Assembly (NCBI GenBank): GCA_030525685.1
Contig: JAUNEG010000001.1
Location: forward strand, 1 to 64,000
Direction: 5' to 3'
DNA from: Atopobiaceae bacterium
GTDB lineage: Bacteria > Actinomycetota > Coriobacteriia > Coriobacteriales > Atopobiaceae
Length of the DNA: 64,000 bases
Below the pieces are notes generated by a model, which was given only the letters and a program-made list of their open reading frames with translations, had not been told where the DNA came from and made no database searches. Each line of letters begins with the position of its first letter. The first letter of the stretch is position 1. The translations under genes were made by a program, and so were the position numbers. Of the stretch, positions 27,510 through 36,592 are shown piece by piece.

Positions 27510-28309
27510 CGATCGATGGCGTATGCCTCTCATACGAGGGGTCGGCGGGCGAGAGGGTCCGCGCCCTCGACGACGTCTCGCTGGCGCTCTCGGGCGGCGT
27601 CACGGGCCTGATGGGTCGCACCGGATCCGGCAAGACGACGCTGCTCGAGGTCATGGCTGGGGCGACGCCGGCCGACTCCGGCCACGTGCGCCCGGAGGGC
27701 CCCGGCGAGGTCGGCCTCGTCTTCCAGCAGCCGGAGCGCCAGTTCTTCGAGCCCACGGTCGAGCGCGAGACCACCTTCGGCCTTCGCGTCCGGGGCGTGC
27801 CCGCACCCGAGGCCTGCGAGCGGGCCGCACGCTCCCTCGCGCTCATGGGCCTCTCCCTCGACGAGCTGGCAGGCCGCTCGCCCCTGTCGCTCTCCGGCGG
27901 TCAGCAGCGACGCGTGGCCATCGCCTCGGTGCTGGCGCTGCGGCCGACGCTGCTGCTGCTCGACGAGCCCACGGCCGGCCTGGACCCCCGCGCCCGCCGC
28001 GCCTGCCTGCGCGCCGTGCGCTCCGCGGCGGACGCGGGGGCGACGGTCGTCATGGCGAGCCACGACGCCAACGCGCTCGCGGAAGTCGCCGACCGCCTGG
28101 TCGTCCTGGAGGAGGGTCGCGTCACGCTCGACGGGACGGCGCGCGACCTCCTCGCCGACGCCCCGCTCATGCGCGCCCACGGGCTCGAGCCGGCCTGTGC
28201 CGCCCGTGCCGCCTGCGCCCTGCGCCGCGCGGGCGTCGCGGTCCCGGGCTCGCCGCTCACCGCCGACGAGCTCGCGGGGGCGATCATGGCAGGAAGGGGG
28301 CGTCCGTGA
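27500..28309 (+). CDS. ecfA2: Energy-coupling factor ATPase EcfA2
   Basis: This 269-aa ATPase starts at GTG 27500, overlapping ecfA1 by 10 bp. It has Walker A GRTGSGKT, the ECF-type QQPERQFFEPTVERETTFGL, signature SLSGGQQRR, Walker B LLLLDEPTAGLDP and switch MASHDAN. It pairs with EcfA1 as a heterodimer. Its stop overlaps the ecfT start as GTGA, so the module is translationally coupled. Confidence 0.92.
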   Translation: MRLTIDGVCLSYEGSAGERVRALDDVSLALSGGVTGLMGRTGSGKTTLLEVMAGATPADSGHVRPEGPGEVGLVFQQPERQFFEPTVERETTFGLRVRGVPAPEACERAARSLALMGLSLDELAGRSPLSLSGGQQRRVAIASVLALRPTLLLLDEPTAGLDPRARRACLRAVRSAADAGATVVMASHDANALAEVADRLVVLEEGRVTLDGTARDLLADAPLMRAHGLEPACAARAACALRRAGVAVPGSPLTADELAGAIMAGRGRP

Positions 28310-29028
28310 GGTCCGCGAGCGCATACGTGTGGGCAGACTCGCCCCTGCACCGCATGCCCGCCTCCGCCAAGTTCGCGGGGTTCGCGACCGCGGTCGTGCT
28401 CGTGGTGCTGGCCTCGACCCCGGACCAGCTCGCCGTGGCGACGGCCGCGGTCGTCGCGCTCGTCGCCGTCTCGCGCGTGGGGTGGGCCCGCGCCGGGCAC
28501 GCCCTCTGGGGGCTTCGCTGGTTCCTGCTCGCCGTGCTGGTTCTCAACGCGGTGTTCTTCTCGTCCGCCGATCCCGTCCTCGAGCTCGGCCCCGCCCGCC
28601 TGACGTGGGAGGGCGTTGCCCAGGGCGTGCGCGTCGTCGTCCGCACGGCGCTCATCGTGGTGCTCGGCTCGCTGCTCACCGCGACCACGCGTCCCCAGCA
28701 GATCACCGACGGCGTGCGCACCCTGCTGCGCCCGCTCGCGCGCCTGGGCGTTCCCACGGAGGCCGCCGCGCTCGCCGTGGGCGTGACCATGCAGTTCGTG
28801 CCCACGCTCCTGCGCGAGAGCCGCCTGCTCGCACGCGCGCAGGCGCTGCGCTGCGGCGACTTCGCCGCGTGTGGTATCATGCACGGCGCTGTCAGCTACG
28901 TGCGGCTGCTCGTTCCCGTGTTCGTGTCCGCCTTCCGCCGTGCCGACGAGCTTTCCGCCGCCATGGAGGCACGCGGCTACCGCGTCTCGTCCCGCCCTGC
29001 GCGTCCGAGAGAGAGGAAACGCCCATGA
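28306..29028 (+). CDS. ecfT: ECF transporter T component
   Basis: This 240-aa membrane protein starts at GTG 28306. It has about five hydrophobic segments and the coupling motifs AQALRCGDF and A-rich AMEARGYRV (the second is the classical Ala-Arg-Gly ECF coupling motif). It transmits ATPase movement to the substrate-binding S component encoded next (ATGA overlap). Confidence 0.9.
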   Translation: MRSASAYVWADSPLHRMPASAKFAGFATAVVLVVLASTPDQLAVATAAVVALVAVSRVGWARAGHALWGLRWFLLAVLVLNAVFFSSADPVLELGPARLTWEGVAQGVRVVVRTALIVVLGSLLTATTRPQQITDGVRTLLRPLARLGVPTEAAALAVGVTMQFVPTLLRESRLLARAQALRCGDFAACGIMHGAVSYVRLLVPVFVSAFRRADELSAAMEARGYRVSSRPARPRERKRP

Positions 29029-29564
29029 CCCCCGTCAAGCGAGTCGTCATCACCGCCACCTGCGCCGCGCTCGGCATCGTGCTGCCGATGGCCTTCCACG
29101 CGCTTCCCGGAGCCGGCAACGTCTGGCTGCCCATGCACATCCCGGTCCTCGTCTGCGGCCTCGTCGCCGGACCCGCGTCGGGTCTCGCCGCCGGGCTTCT
29201 CGCGCCCGTGCTCTCCAGCCTGCTCACCGGCATGCCCCCGGCACCGCTCCTGCCCTCCATGACCTTCGAGCTCATGACCTACGGCCTCGTCTCGGGCCTG
29301 CTCTGCGCGCGCGTGCGCACCGGGCGCCTGGCGCTTGACCTCTATGTCTCGCTCGTCGGCGCCATGATCTGCGGCCGGCTCGTGAGCGGGGCGCTGCAGG
29401 CGCTGATATTCTCTGCCGGCTCGTACTCGCTCGCCGCCTGGGTGACGGGCTCGTTCGTCACGGCCCTGCCGGGCATCGTGCTGCAGCTCGTGGTCGTGGT
29501 GCCGGTGGCCGCCGCCCTGGAGCGCGCCGGTCTGGTGGAGCCGCGCTACCCGGACGCCCGCTAG
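29025..29564 (+). CDS. ECF transporter S component (substrate unassigned)
   Basis: This 179-aa membrane protein has five to six hydrophobic segments. The opening (RVVITATCAALGIVLPMAFH) and WLPMHIPVLVCGLVAGPASG are characteristic of one ECF S-component subgroup, with SSLLTGMPPAPLLPSMTFEL following. The vitamin or ion bound cannot be read off with confidence; being encoded with its own A-A'-T set indicates a dedicated (group I) transporter. Confidence 0.85.
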   Translation: MTPVKRVVITATCAALGIVLPMAFHALPGAGNVWLPMHIPVLVCGLVAGPASGLAAGLLAPVLSSLLTGMPPAPLLPSMTFELMTYGLVSGLLCARVRTGRLALDLYVSLVGAMICGRLVSGALQALIFSAGSYSLAAWVTGSFVTALPGIVLQLVVVVPVAAALERAGLVEPRYPDAR

Positions 29565-29805
29565 GCCTCCGCGCGGCCCGCGCTGCCGAGCAGCCTCCCG
29601 AGCCCGAGGGCGCACCACAGGGTGCCGGCAACCGCGACCGCGCCGCCGACGTAGCCGACGGCCCCCACGCCGAGGGTGTCGCAGACGATGCCTCCGATGA
29701 TCGACTCGCCGCCGATGCCAACGTTGAACAGGCCGGAGATCATCGCGACCGAGGTGCCGGTGACGATCATGCCCAGCGCCTGCGTGACGTGTTCCGGTGA
29801 CGAGT
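29561..29805 (-). pseudogene. C-terminal fragment of an MFS transporter
   Basis: About 80 codons read VTQALGMIVTGTSVAMISGL, then FNVGIGGESIIGGIVCDTLG and two further hydrophobic stretches ending LLGSAGRAEA. This is like the last two or three helices of an AraJ/SotB-type sugar efflux MFS protein. The remaining ten helices are missing; the 5' side ends in a repeat-like stretch at 29831. The stop overlaps the ECF S-component stop. Confidence 0.5.
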
Positions 29806-29830
29806 ATAGGCGTGCCGCGGTGCCGCGAGG

Positions 29831-29916
29831 CCGACGTTCTTCTCGGCAGCGTGCCTAGCTGCGAAAACGCGAGCCCGGAGCAAGTATCAAAGTCGAAATG
29901 GTGCATACGAGCTTGA
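29831..29916. repeat. Second, partial copy of the GTTCTTCTCG/AGCTGCGAAAAC element
   Basis: GTTCTTCTCGGCAGCGTGCC, then AGCTGCGAAAACG, then CCCGGAGCAAGTATCAAAGT and ATGGTGCATAC align in order with the core of the element at 26462-26535 (AGCTGCGAAAACA...GGAGCAGTATGAATAGTGCA). It lies between the MFS fragment and the GH3 lipoprotein gene and contains no ORF. Confidence 0.5.
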
Positions 29917-29993
29917 GGAAAGGCGGACGAGGCGGGCGCGCCTCCTCCGGCCCCGTATAATGGGACGCCGAGAAGGACGACGAAAGGGATGAC

Positions 29994-31234
29994 ATGTCTG
30001 GCCTCCGCACCGAAGCGCTCATCACCCGCCGCCAGGCGCTGGCCACCGCCGGCGCCGCGCTGACCCTGGCGCTGGGCGCCTGCTCGGGCGCGCCCGCATC
30101 CGAGACGCCGGGCGAGGAGCCCACCGTGAGCGACCGCCCCTCCGGCGAGGGGGAAGCCCCGGAGGCGGAGCCCGTCGACCCGCTGACCCAGCGGGTGGAG
30201 GCCGCGCTCGCCAAGATGACGCTGGAGGAGAAGGTCTGGCAGCTCTTCGTCGTGCGCCCCGAGGCGGTCACCGACGTGAGCGTGCAAACCGCCGCGGGGG
30301 AGGCCACGCGCAAGGCCCTCGCGGAGCGCCCGGTGGGCGGCATCTTCTACTTCGGTGCCAACCTCACGGACACGGACCAGACGCGCAAGATGCTCTCCAA
30401 CACGCGTGACTACGCCAAGGAGATCAACGGCCTGCCCATCTTCCTGTGCGTGGACGAGGAGGGCGGCACGGTCACGCGCATCGCCGGCAACCCCGCGTTC
30501 GGCGTGGACGACATGGGCGACATGTGCGACATCGGCGCCACGGGGGACACCGACGAGGCCTGCGACGCCGCCGCCTACATCGGTCAGTACCTCACGTACC
30601 TGGGCTTCAACGTGGACTTCGCGCCCGACGCGGACATCGCCAACAACCCGGACGGGACGATGGGCCAGCGCTCCTTCGGCGCCACGGCAGACGTGGTGGC
30701 ACCGATGGTGGCGGCCCAGGTCCGTGGCTTCACGGACGCCGGCATCCTCTGCTCGGCCAAGCACTTCCCGGGCATCGGCGGCGCGGTCGGGGACAGCCAC
30801 GACCAGAGCATCTACTCCGACAAGACCCTCGACGAGATCCGCGAGGAGGAGCTGCGCCCCTTCGAAGCCGCCATCGAGGAGGACGTGCCGTTCGTGATGG
30901 TGGGCCACCTCTCCATGCCCGAGGTCACCGGCGATGACGACCCCGCCTCGATCTCCTCCGAGCTCGTCACGGACGTGCTGCGCAAGGAGCTCGGCTACGA
31001 GGGGATCGTCATCACCGACTCCTTCGAGATGGGCGCGGCCACCTCGGCGCTCGACACCGCCGGCCTCGCGGTCGCGGCGATCGACGCGGGCGTCGACATG
31101 GTGCTCATGCCGGCCGACCTTGTCGCCGCCCACCAGGGCGTCGTCGACGCGATCGGGTCCGGCGAGCTCACCGAGGCGCGCATCGACGAGTCCCTGACCC
31201 GCATCCTCCGCGTCAAGCTGGGGCGCCTCGCGAG

Positions 31235-31238
<4 letters not shown>
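29994..31238 (+). CDS. Glycoside hydrolase family 3 (beta-N-acetylhexosaminidase-like) lipoprotein
   Basis: This 414-aa protein starts after AAGGGATGAC. The N-terminus has twin arginines (ITRRQALATAGAALTL) followed by a lipobox (LGAC), so export by Tat and lipid anchoring are likely. An acidic/Pro linker precedes a GH3 domain: AERPVGGIFYFGAN, FLCVDEEGGTVTRI (substrate-binding), GFNVDFAPDADIA, AKHFPGIGG with DSH (NagZ-type His-Asp dyad region) and YEGIVITDSFEMGA with the likely Asp nucleophile. It probably trims peptidoglycan or amino-sugar glycans at the surface. The 3' end overlaps that of the convergent ATPase gene by 4 bp. Confidence 0.88.
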
Positions 31239-33145
<1,907 letters not shown>

Positions 33146-33162
33146 AGCATCTCCTCTGCAAT

Positions 33163-33183
33163 TTGGGGAAAACACGTCCCCAA
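33163..33183 (-). other. Small hairpin between HMA gene and ATPase gene
   Basis: TTGGGGA and TCCCCAA pair around a 7-nt loop in the short space before the ATPase ribosome-binding site. It may tune relative expression of the metallochaperone and the pump; inferred. Confidence 0.4.
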
Positions 33184-33192
33184 TTAGTGCAA

Positions 33193-33411
33193 TTAGCGGA
33201 TGATCTTGCAGTCGGGCTCGAGCTTGGCCGCAAGCCCGACCACGCGGGAGAGGACGTCGTCGAAACGGTCGTCGGCCGCGGAGAGCGTGAGCTTCTGCGT
33301 CATGAAGTTCACCGAGACGGCGTCGACGCCGTCTACCCTGGCGAGCTCGTCCTGCAGCTTGCGCGCGCAGTTGGCGCAGTCGATCTCGTCGAGCCTGAAT
33401 GACTTGCGCAT
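33193..33411 (-). CDS. HMA-domain metal-binding protein (metallochaperone-like)
   Basis: This 72-aa protein has the ferredoxin-like HMA pattern with EIDCANCARKLQDELARVDG, where the CxxC (residues about 12-15) binds metal, and VSVNFMTQKLTLSA in the second strand. It is separated from ArsR by 8 bp and from the ATPase by a small hairpin. It most likely delivers Zn/Cd to the pump or takes the place of the missing N-domain. Confidence 0.85.
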   Translation of the reverse strand: MRKSFRLDEIDCANCARKLQDELARVDGVDAVSVNFMTQKLTLSAADDRFDDVLSRVVGLAAKLEPDCKIIR

Positions 33412-33419
33412 GGGCCCCC

Positions 33420-33731
33420 TTACTCGCAGATGTGGGACATGCCCTGGTTGAGCATCGTGTAGACGTGGTCGTCGGCGAGCGAGTACAGGACGTTGCGCCC
33501 GTCTCGCTGGAACTTCACCAGGCGCGCCGACTTGAGGGTCCGCAGCTGGTGGGAGACGGCGCTCTGCGTGGAGCCCGTCTCCTCGGCGATGTCCGCCACA
33601 CAGAGCTCGCGACCCATGAGCGCGTAGAGGATCTTGATGCGCGTGGTGTCGCTGAAGACCTTGAACAGGTCGGCGAGGTCGTAGAGCAGCTCCTCGTCGG
33701 GCATCTCGGTGGGGGTGGGCTCCTCGGGCAT
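33420..33731 (-). CDS. ArsR/SmtB-family metal-responsive repressor
   Basis: This 103-aa protein starts at ATG 33731, with AGAGGAG upstream. It has the winged helix (FKVFSDTTRIKILYAL, ELCVADIAEETGSTQSAVSH, LKSARLVKFQRDGRNVLYSL). The alpha-3 motif keeps one Cys (ELCVADI rather than ELCVCDL), while the C-terminal helix DDHVYTMLNQGMSHICE carries Asp/His/His/Glu of an alpha-5 zinc site. Sensing of Zn through alpha-5 is therefore favoured. It heads the HMA-ATPase operon and likely represses it through the palindrome at 33765-33784. Confidence 0.9.
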   Translation of the reverse strand: MPEEPTPTEMPDEELLYDLADLFKVFSDTTRIKILYALMGRELCVADIAEETGSTQSAVSHQLRTLKSARLVKFQRDGRNVLYSLADDHVYTMLNQGMSHICE

Positions 33732-33764
33732 GTGCGCTCCTCTCGTTCGTATGAGAATATGATT

Positions 33765-33784
33765 ATATGAGCATATGTTCATAT
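33765..33784 (-). promoter_or_regulatory. ArsR/SmtB-type operator palindrome
   Basis: ATATGAGCAT/ATGTTCATAT is a 20-bp inverted repeat with 9 of 10 positions paired, in an AT-rich island 34 bp upstream of the repressor start. It has the AT-rich inverted form bound by SmtB/CadC-type repressors. Confidence 0.75.
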
Positions 33785-33804
33785 GTAAACAGAAAACTGC
33801 CGCA

Positions 33805-33850
33805 TTGCGATTGGTAACGGTTTTCGACCTAAAACCGTTACCAATCGCAA
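33805..33850. repeat. Single GGTAACG-type palindrome (copy P1)
   Basis: TTGCGATTGGTAACGGTTTT and its perfect complement flank a 6-bp loop, giving a 20-bp stem. It belongs to the same family as the paired copies at 35852-35960 and 43424-43532. It sits 14 bp beyond the stop of the endonuclease-like gene and before the ArsR operator. Confidence 0.8.
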
Positions 33851-33863
33851 ATTGCCCGACACG

Positions 33864-34907
33864 CTACCGACGCAGCAGGGCGCCCCAGTCTGGCGGCGGC
33901 ATCGGCCCCGCGGGCGCGAGCGGCGAGCCCAGGCGCGGCACGCCGTAGAGGTCGAGCTTGCGGACGAGCTCGATCACGCCGGCGGCCTCCTCGTAGGTGA
34001 ATCGCAGCACCGAGACGTCGTAGGCGGTGATGAGCCCCTCGCGCCTCCGCTGGTCGAGAAGAACCTGCTGCGGCGAGCGCCCTCCGGTCATCCCGGGGTC
34101 GAGCAGCTTGCGCAGGCCGTCGCACTCGCCCACGATCACGCGACCGTCCGCGCGCACCCAGACGAAGTCCACGCGGAACGTACGCCCCGGATGCAGCGGG
34201 TCGGGCACCTCGACCTGCTGGACAGGAAGCACGTAGCCCTGATCGACCATCACGGCACGCGCGATCGACTCGCCGCCGCTCTCGGCGAGCCCGGTGGCAT
34301 GCGCCAGCGTCGCGAGTGCGCCCCTTACGCCGCGAAGGGATCCCACGTGCCCCCTGATGTACCCCACGAGCTCCTGCCACCCTTGACGACAGACGCCGAG
34401 CGCCCAGTCGGCGACGACCATGCCCTCACGAAAGCCCATCCAGCGCAGGGAGTCCAGAATGGTCCGGAAGAACGGGGTCACGTGAAGGCCCCTGCGCCAG
34501 ATGGGCCGCTCGCGGGCGTCGTCGTCCAGCATGGTTCCGTGATGGACGACGAGTGCGGTGCGGGCGGAGGAGTTCCCGCTCTCGTGCAGCACGTGCAGGG
34601 GGCGCTGCCACGCGTAGGGGACGTCGCATCCGAGCGCGAGCGCGGCTGAGGGTCCACAGAAGACCCAGTCGGGGTGGCGGCGCTGAATCGCGCACATGAG
34701 GGCGAGCGTCTGCTCGGAGAAGCCCAGGGCCTCCCACCAGGAGCGTCGGGCAAAGATCCCGCGAGCGGGGGAGAAGACCGTGCCCGTCTCGCCCGCTCGC
34801 CTCAGGCAGGCCACCTGCAGCCGCTTCTCGGTGGGCGTCGCGCACGCGCTCCGTCCCTCCGCCTCCGCGAACAGCTCCCGCAACTCCCGCTCGACCTTCT
34901 CGCTCAT
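33864..34907 (-). CDS. Endonuclease-like (DUF559/PD-(D/E)XK-type) hypothetical protein
   Basis: This 347-aa protein starts MSEKVERELRELF after GAGGGGG; the ORF start at 35012 is unsupported. The N-terminal two thirds (SWWEALGFSEQTL, VFCGPSAALALG, RPLHVLHE) resemble a family seen in actinobacteria with AbiEi/DUF559-like organisation. The C-terminal part has TFRVDFVWV...RVIVGECDG, a possible Asp...Glu-x-(D) nuclease core. Function is unproven; it may be a Vsr-like or defence nuclease. It is single, and a palindrome (P1) follows it. Confidence 0.55.
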   Translation of the reverse strand: MSEKVERELRELFAEAEGRSACATPTEKRLQVACLRRAGETGTVFSPARGIFARRSWWEALGFSEQTLALMCAIQRRHPDWVFCGPSAALALGCDVPYAWQRPLHVLHESGNSSARTALVVHHGTMLDDDARERPIWRRGLHVTPFFRTILDSLRWMGFREGMVVADWALGVCRQGWQELVGYIRGHVGSLRGVRGALATLAHATGLAESGGESIARAVMVDQGYVLPVQQVEVPDPLHPGRTFRVDFVWVRADGRVIVGECDGLRKLLDPGMTGGRSPQQVLLDQRRREGLITAYDVSVLRFTYEEAAGVIELVRKLDLYGVPRLGSPLAPAGPMPPPDWGALLRR

Positions 34908-35103
34908 GGCGCCCCCTCTCGTGGGAGGCATTCTTTCACGGGAGCGCCGACGGCGCGGGCGGCGTTTTAGGTATGACCCTTGATATATTCGATTATTTCT
35001 GACGAGAAGCACGTGATGGCCGTGATCTCAGGGAGGGAGATAGCCGAAAGTTAGCGGTAACACGCTTACGGGAACTACGTTTCGGCGAGCGGCGTCACGG
35101 GCG

Positions 35104-35319
35104 TCAGGCCTCGGGCCCGTCCGGAACGTACTCGAGGATGTCACCGGGCTGGCAGCCCAGCTCGCGACAGATGCCGTCGAGCGTGGAGAAGCGCACGGCG
35201 GAGATCTTGCCGCACTTGATGCGCGAGAGGTTGACCTCGCTGAGCCCGATCCTCTCGGCGAGCTCCTTCGAGCGCATCTTGCGGTCCGCGAGCACGCGGT
35301 CGAGGCGAAGCACGATCAT
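35104..35319 (-). CDS. YozG-type XRE regulator
   Basis: This 71-aa HTH protein (MIVLRLDRVLADRKMRSKEL, LSEVNLSRIKCGKISAVRFS) ends GCQPGDILEYVPDGPEA, the typical YozG layout. It lies 7 bp after the DUF2975 gene and is surely cotranscribed. YozG/DUF2975 pairs are common and their role is unknown; regulation of the membrane partner is inferred. Confidence 0.85.
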   Translation of the reverse strand: MIVLRLDRVLADRKMRSKELAERIGLSEVNLSRIKCGKISAVRFSTLDGICRELGCQPGDILEYVPDGPEA

Positions 35320-35326
35320 CGCGGCC

Positions 35327-35815
35327 TCACAGCAGCTCGTCGTCCTGCTTCTGCAGGATGCATCCGTACTCGAACATGCGGCAGATCGCGAACAGCGGCG
35401 CCCCGATCGCGAGCGCACCGGTGTCGACGATCACCGTGCCCGTCGGGATGAAGGCGGCCTCCACCATGAGCTGGCTCGCCACCGCCCCGGAAATCGCACG
35501 ACCCACGAGGTGCAGGAGGCCCGGCACGAAGGCCGCCAGGACGAGAAAGACGGAGACGCGCCTGAGGGCACGCACCACGTCGAGCGAGAAGACCTCGCCC
35601 GTATCCGCGACGCGCTGGCAGACGCGCGTGGCGCCGAGGTAGGCGACGAAGGTGAGCACGCTGCCCACGCGCGTCAGGTCCGCCGCCAGCCACAGCGACA
35701 CGACCGTCATGATGAGCGACGCCGCAGCCACGAAGGTGCAAAGCCACGCGGCCACGGTCGCCGTGCGCCGGATGCGGCGGTCGGCCTCGGAGCGTGCCAG
35801 GGTCTCGTTGGTCAT
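35327..35815 (-). CDS. DUF2975 membrane protein
   Basis: This 162-aa protein has four hydrophobic segments (about 20-45, 50-70, 90-110, 125-145) and an Arg/Glu-rich start. The ATG at 35815 has GGGGTG six bases upstream and is preferred to 35824. It forms the usual pair with the YozG-type regulator that follows. No enzymatic motifs are visible. Confidence 0.8.
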   Translation of the reverse strand: MTNETLARSEADRRIRRTATVAAWLCTFVAAASLIMTVVSLWLAADLTRVGSVLTFVAYLGATRVCQRVADTGEVFSLDVVRALRRVSVFLVLAAFVPGLLHLVGRAISGAVASQLMVEAAFIPTGTVIVDTGALAIGAPLFAICRMFEYGCILQKQDDELL

Positions 35816-35851
35816 TGCGATCACCCCGTTCTTCTTGCCCCGGCCGCCAGC

Positions 35852-35978
35852 TTGCGATTGGTAACACTTTGGGGCCCGAAAACGTTACAAAGCGCAAAGC
35901 CGAAAACGGCGGCTTGCGGCTGGTAACACTTTGGGGCCCAAAAACGTTACAAAGCGCGAAGTGCGCGCGGGCGAGAAG
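35852..35978. repeat. Paired palindrome composite element (copies P2+P3 plus GCGAGAAG)
   Basis: P2 (35852-35897, arms TTGCGATTGGTAAC and GTTACAAAGCGCAA) and P3 (35914-35960, arms TTGCGGCTGGTAAC and GTTACAAAGCGCGAA) begin exactly 62 bp apart. A small GCCG-AAAA-CGGC hairpin lies between, and GCGAGAAG starts 11 bp after P3 (35971). The same layout recurs at 43424-43551. It is intergenic, between the DUF2975 start and the decayed gene at 35991. Confidence 0.85.
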
Positions 35979-35990
35979 GACCTGCGCCCG

Positions 35991-36240
35991 CTACTTGGCA
36001 CGCCGCCCGAAGAACGGCAGGCGCGGCAGGCGGCCGCGGTACGGACTCACGAAGTCCTCGTCGCCGATCTGCTCAGAGGCCTCGACCTCGGGGGTGCGGC
36101 GCCCGGCCGCGACGTTGATGATGCGCGCGCCGCGGCCGATCTTCTCGGCCGCCTTGTTGTCGAAGCGCGTGATCATGGCGATGACGGGGATGTCCACGGT
36201 GGAGGACACCTGCGCCACCATCTCGGGGGTGGCGGGGAGT
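35991..36240 (-). pseudogene. C-terminal TIM-barrel-like fragment
   Basis: The reading frame ending at 35991 reads TPEMVAQVSSTVDIPVIAMI, RFDNKAAEKIGRGARIIN and VAAGRRTPEVEASEQIGDED. This looks like the last strands of a TIM-barrel enzyme with a variable tail. No start codon is in place; the frame before it is nonsense that overlaps the aldo-keto reductase fragment. It appears joined to the unrelated fragment upstream by deletion. Confidence 0.45.
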
Positions 36241-36262
36241 TCAGCGCCACGCCCGCCGCGCC

Positions 36263-36505
36263 CTACATCTCGAAGACCGCGACGAGCGCCTGCGCGAGTG
36301 ACGGCTCGGAGCCGCCGGAGTGGTAGGGGCGCGCGGTGTCGAAGTAGTTGAGGCCCCCGTCGAGGAAGGCGTCCACCATCTGCGTGAACGTGGCGATGTC
36401 GACGGCGCCGTCCTCGAGCTTGGGCAGGCGCATGCAGCCGAAGCTGAGCTTTCCGCGCACGCCCTCGAAGGGCGTGGCGTGCGTGGTGGGTGCGGTGGCG
36501 TTCAT
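36263..36505 (-). pseudogene. N-terminal fragment of an aldo-keto reductase
   Basis: An 80-aa ORF starting at ATG 36505 (after AGGGAGAGGGGCCCC) reads KLSFGCMRLPKLEDGAVDIA, DAFLDGGLNYFDTARPYHSG and GSEPSLAQALVAVFEM. These are the first motifs of aldo-keto reductases, including the catalytic Asp and Tyr of DTA-x-x-Y. Catalytic Lys and the rest of the barrel are absent. It is therefore a 5' fragment with a normal translation start. Confidence 0.7.
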
Positions 36506-36592
36506 GGGGCCCCTCTCCCTCGAATGTGCCGGGACCATGGTACGCCGTCCCCGCCCGCCCCCGGCGAGAAGGGGCCCTTCCGGCAGGTCGCC

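Noticed and set aside
33805..33850. Palindrome P1 as a simple Rho-independent terminator
   Set aside because: The stem has A/T-rich inner arms and lacks a proper U-tract after it in either direction; it fits the palindrome family better.
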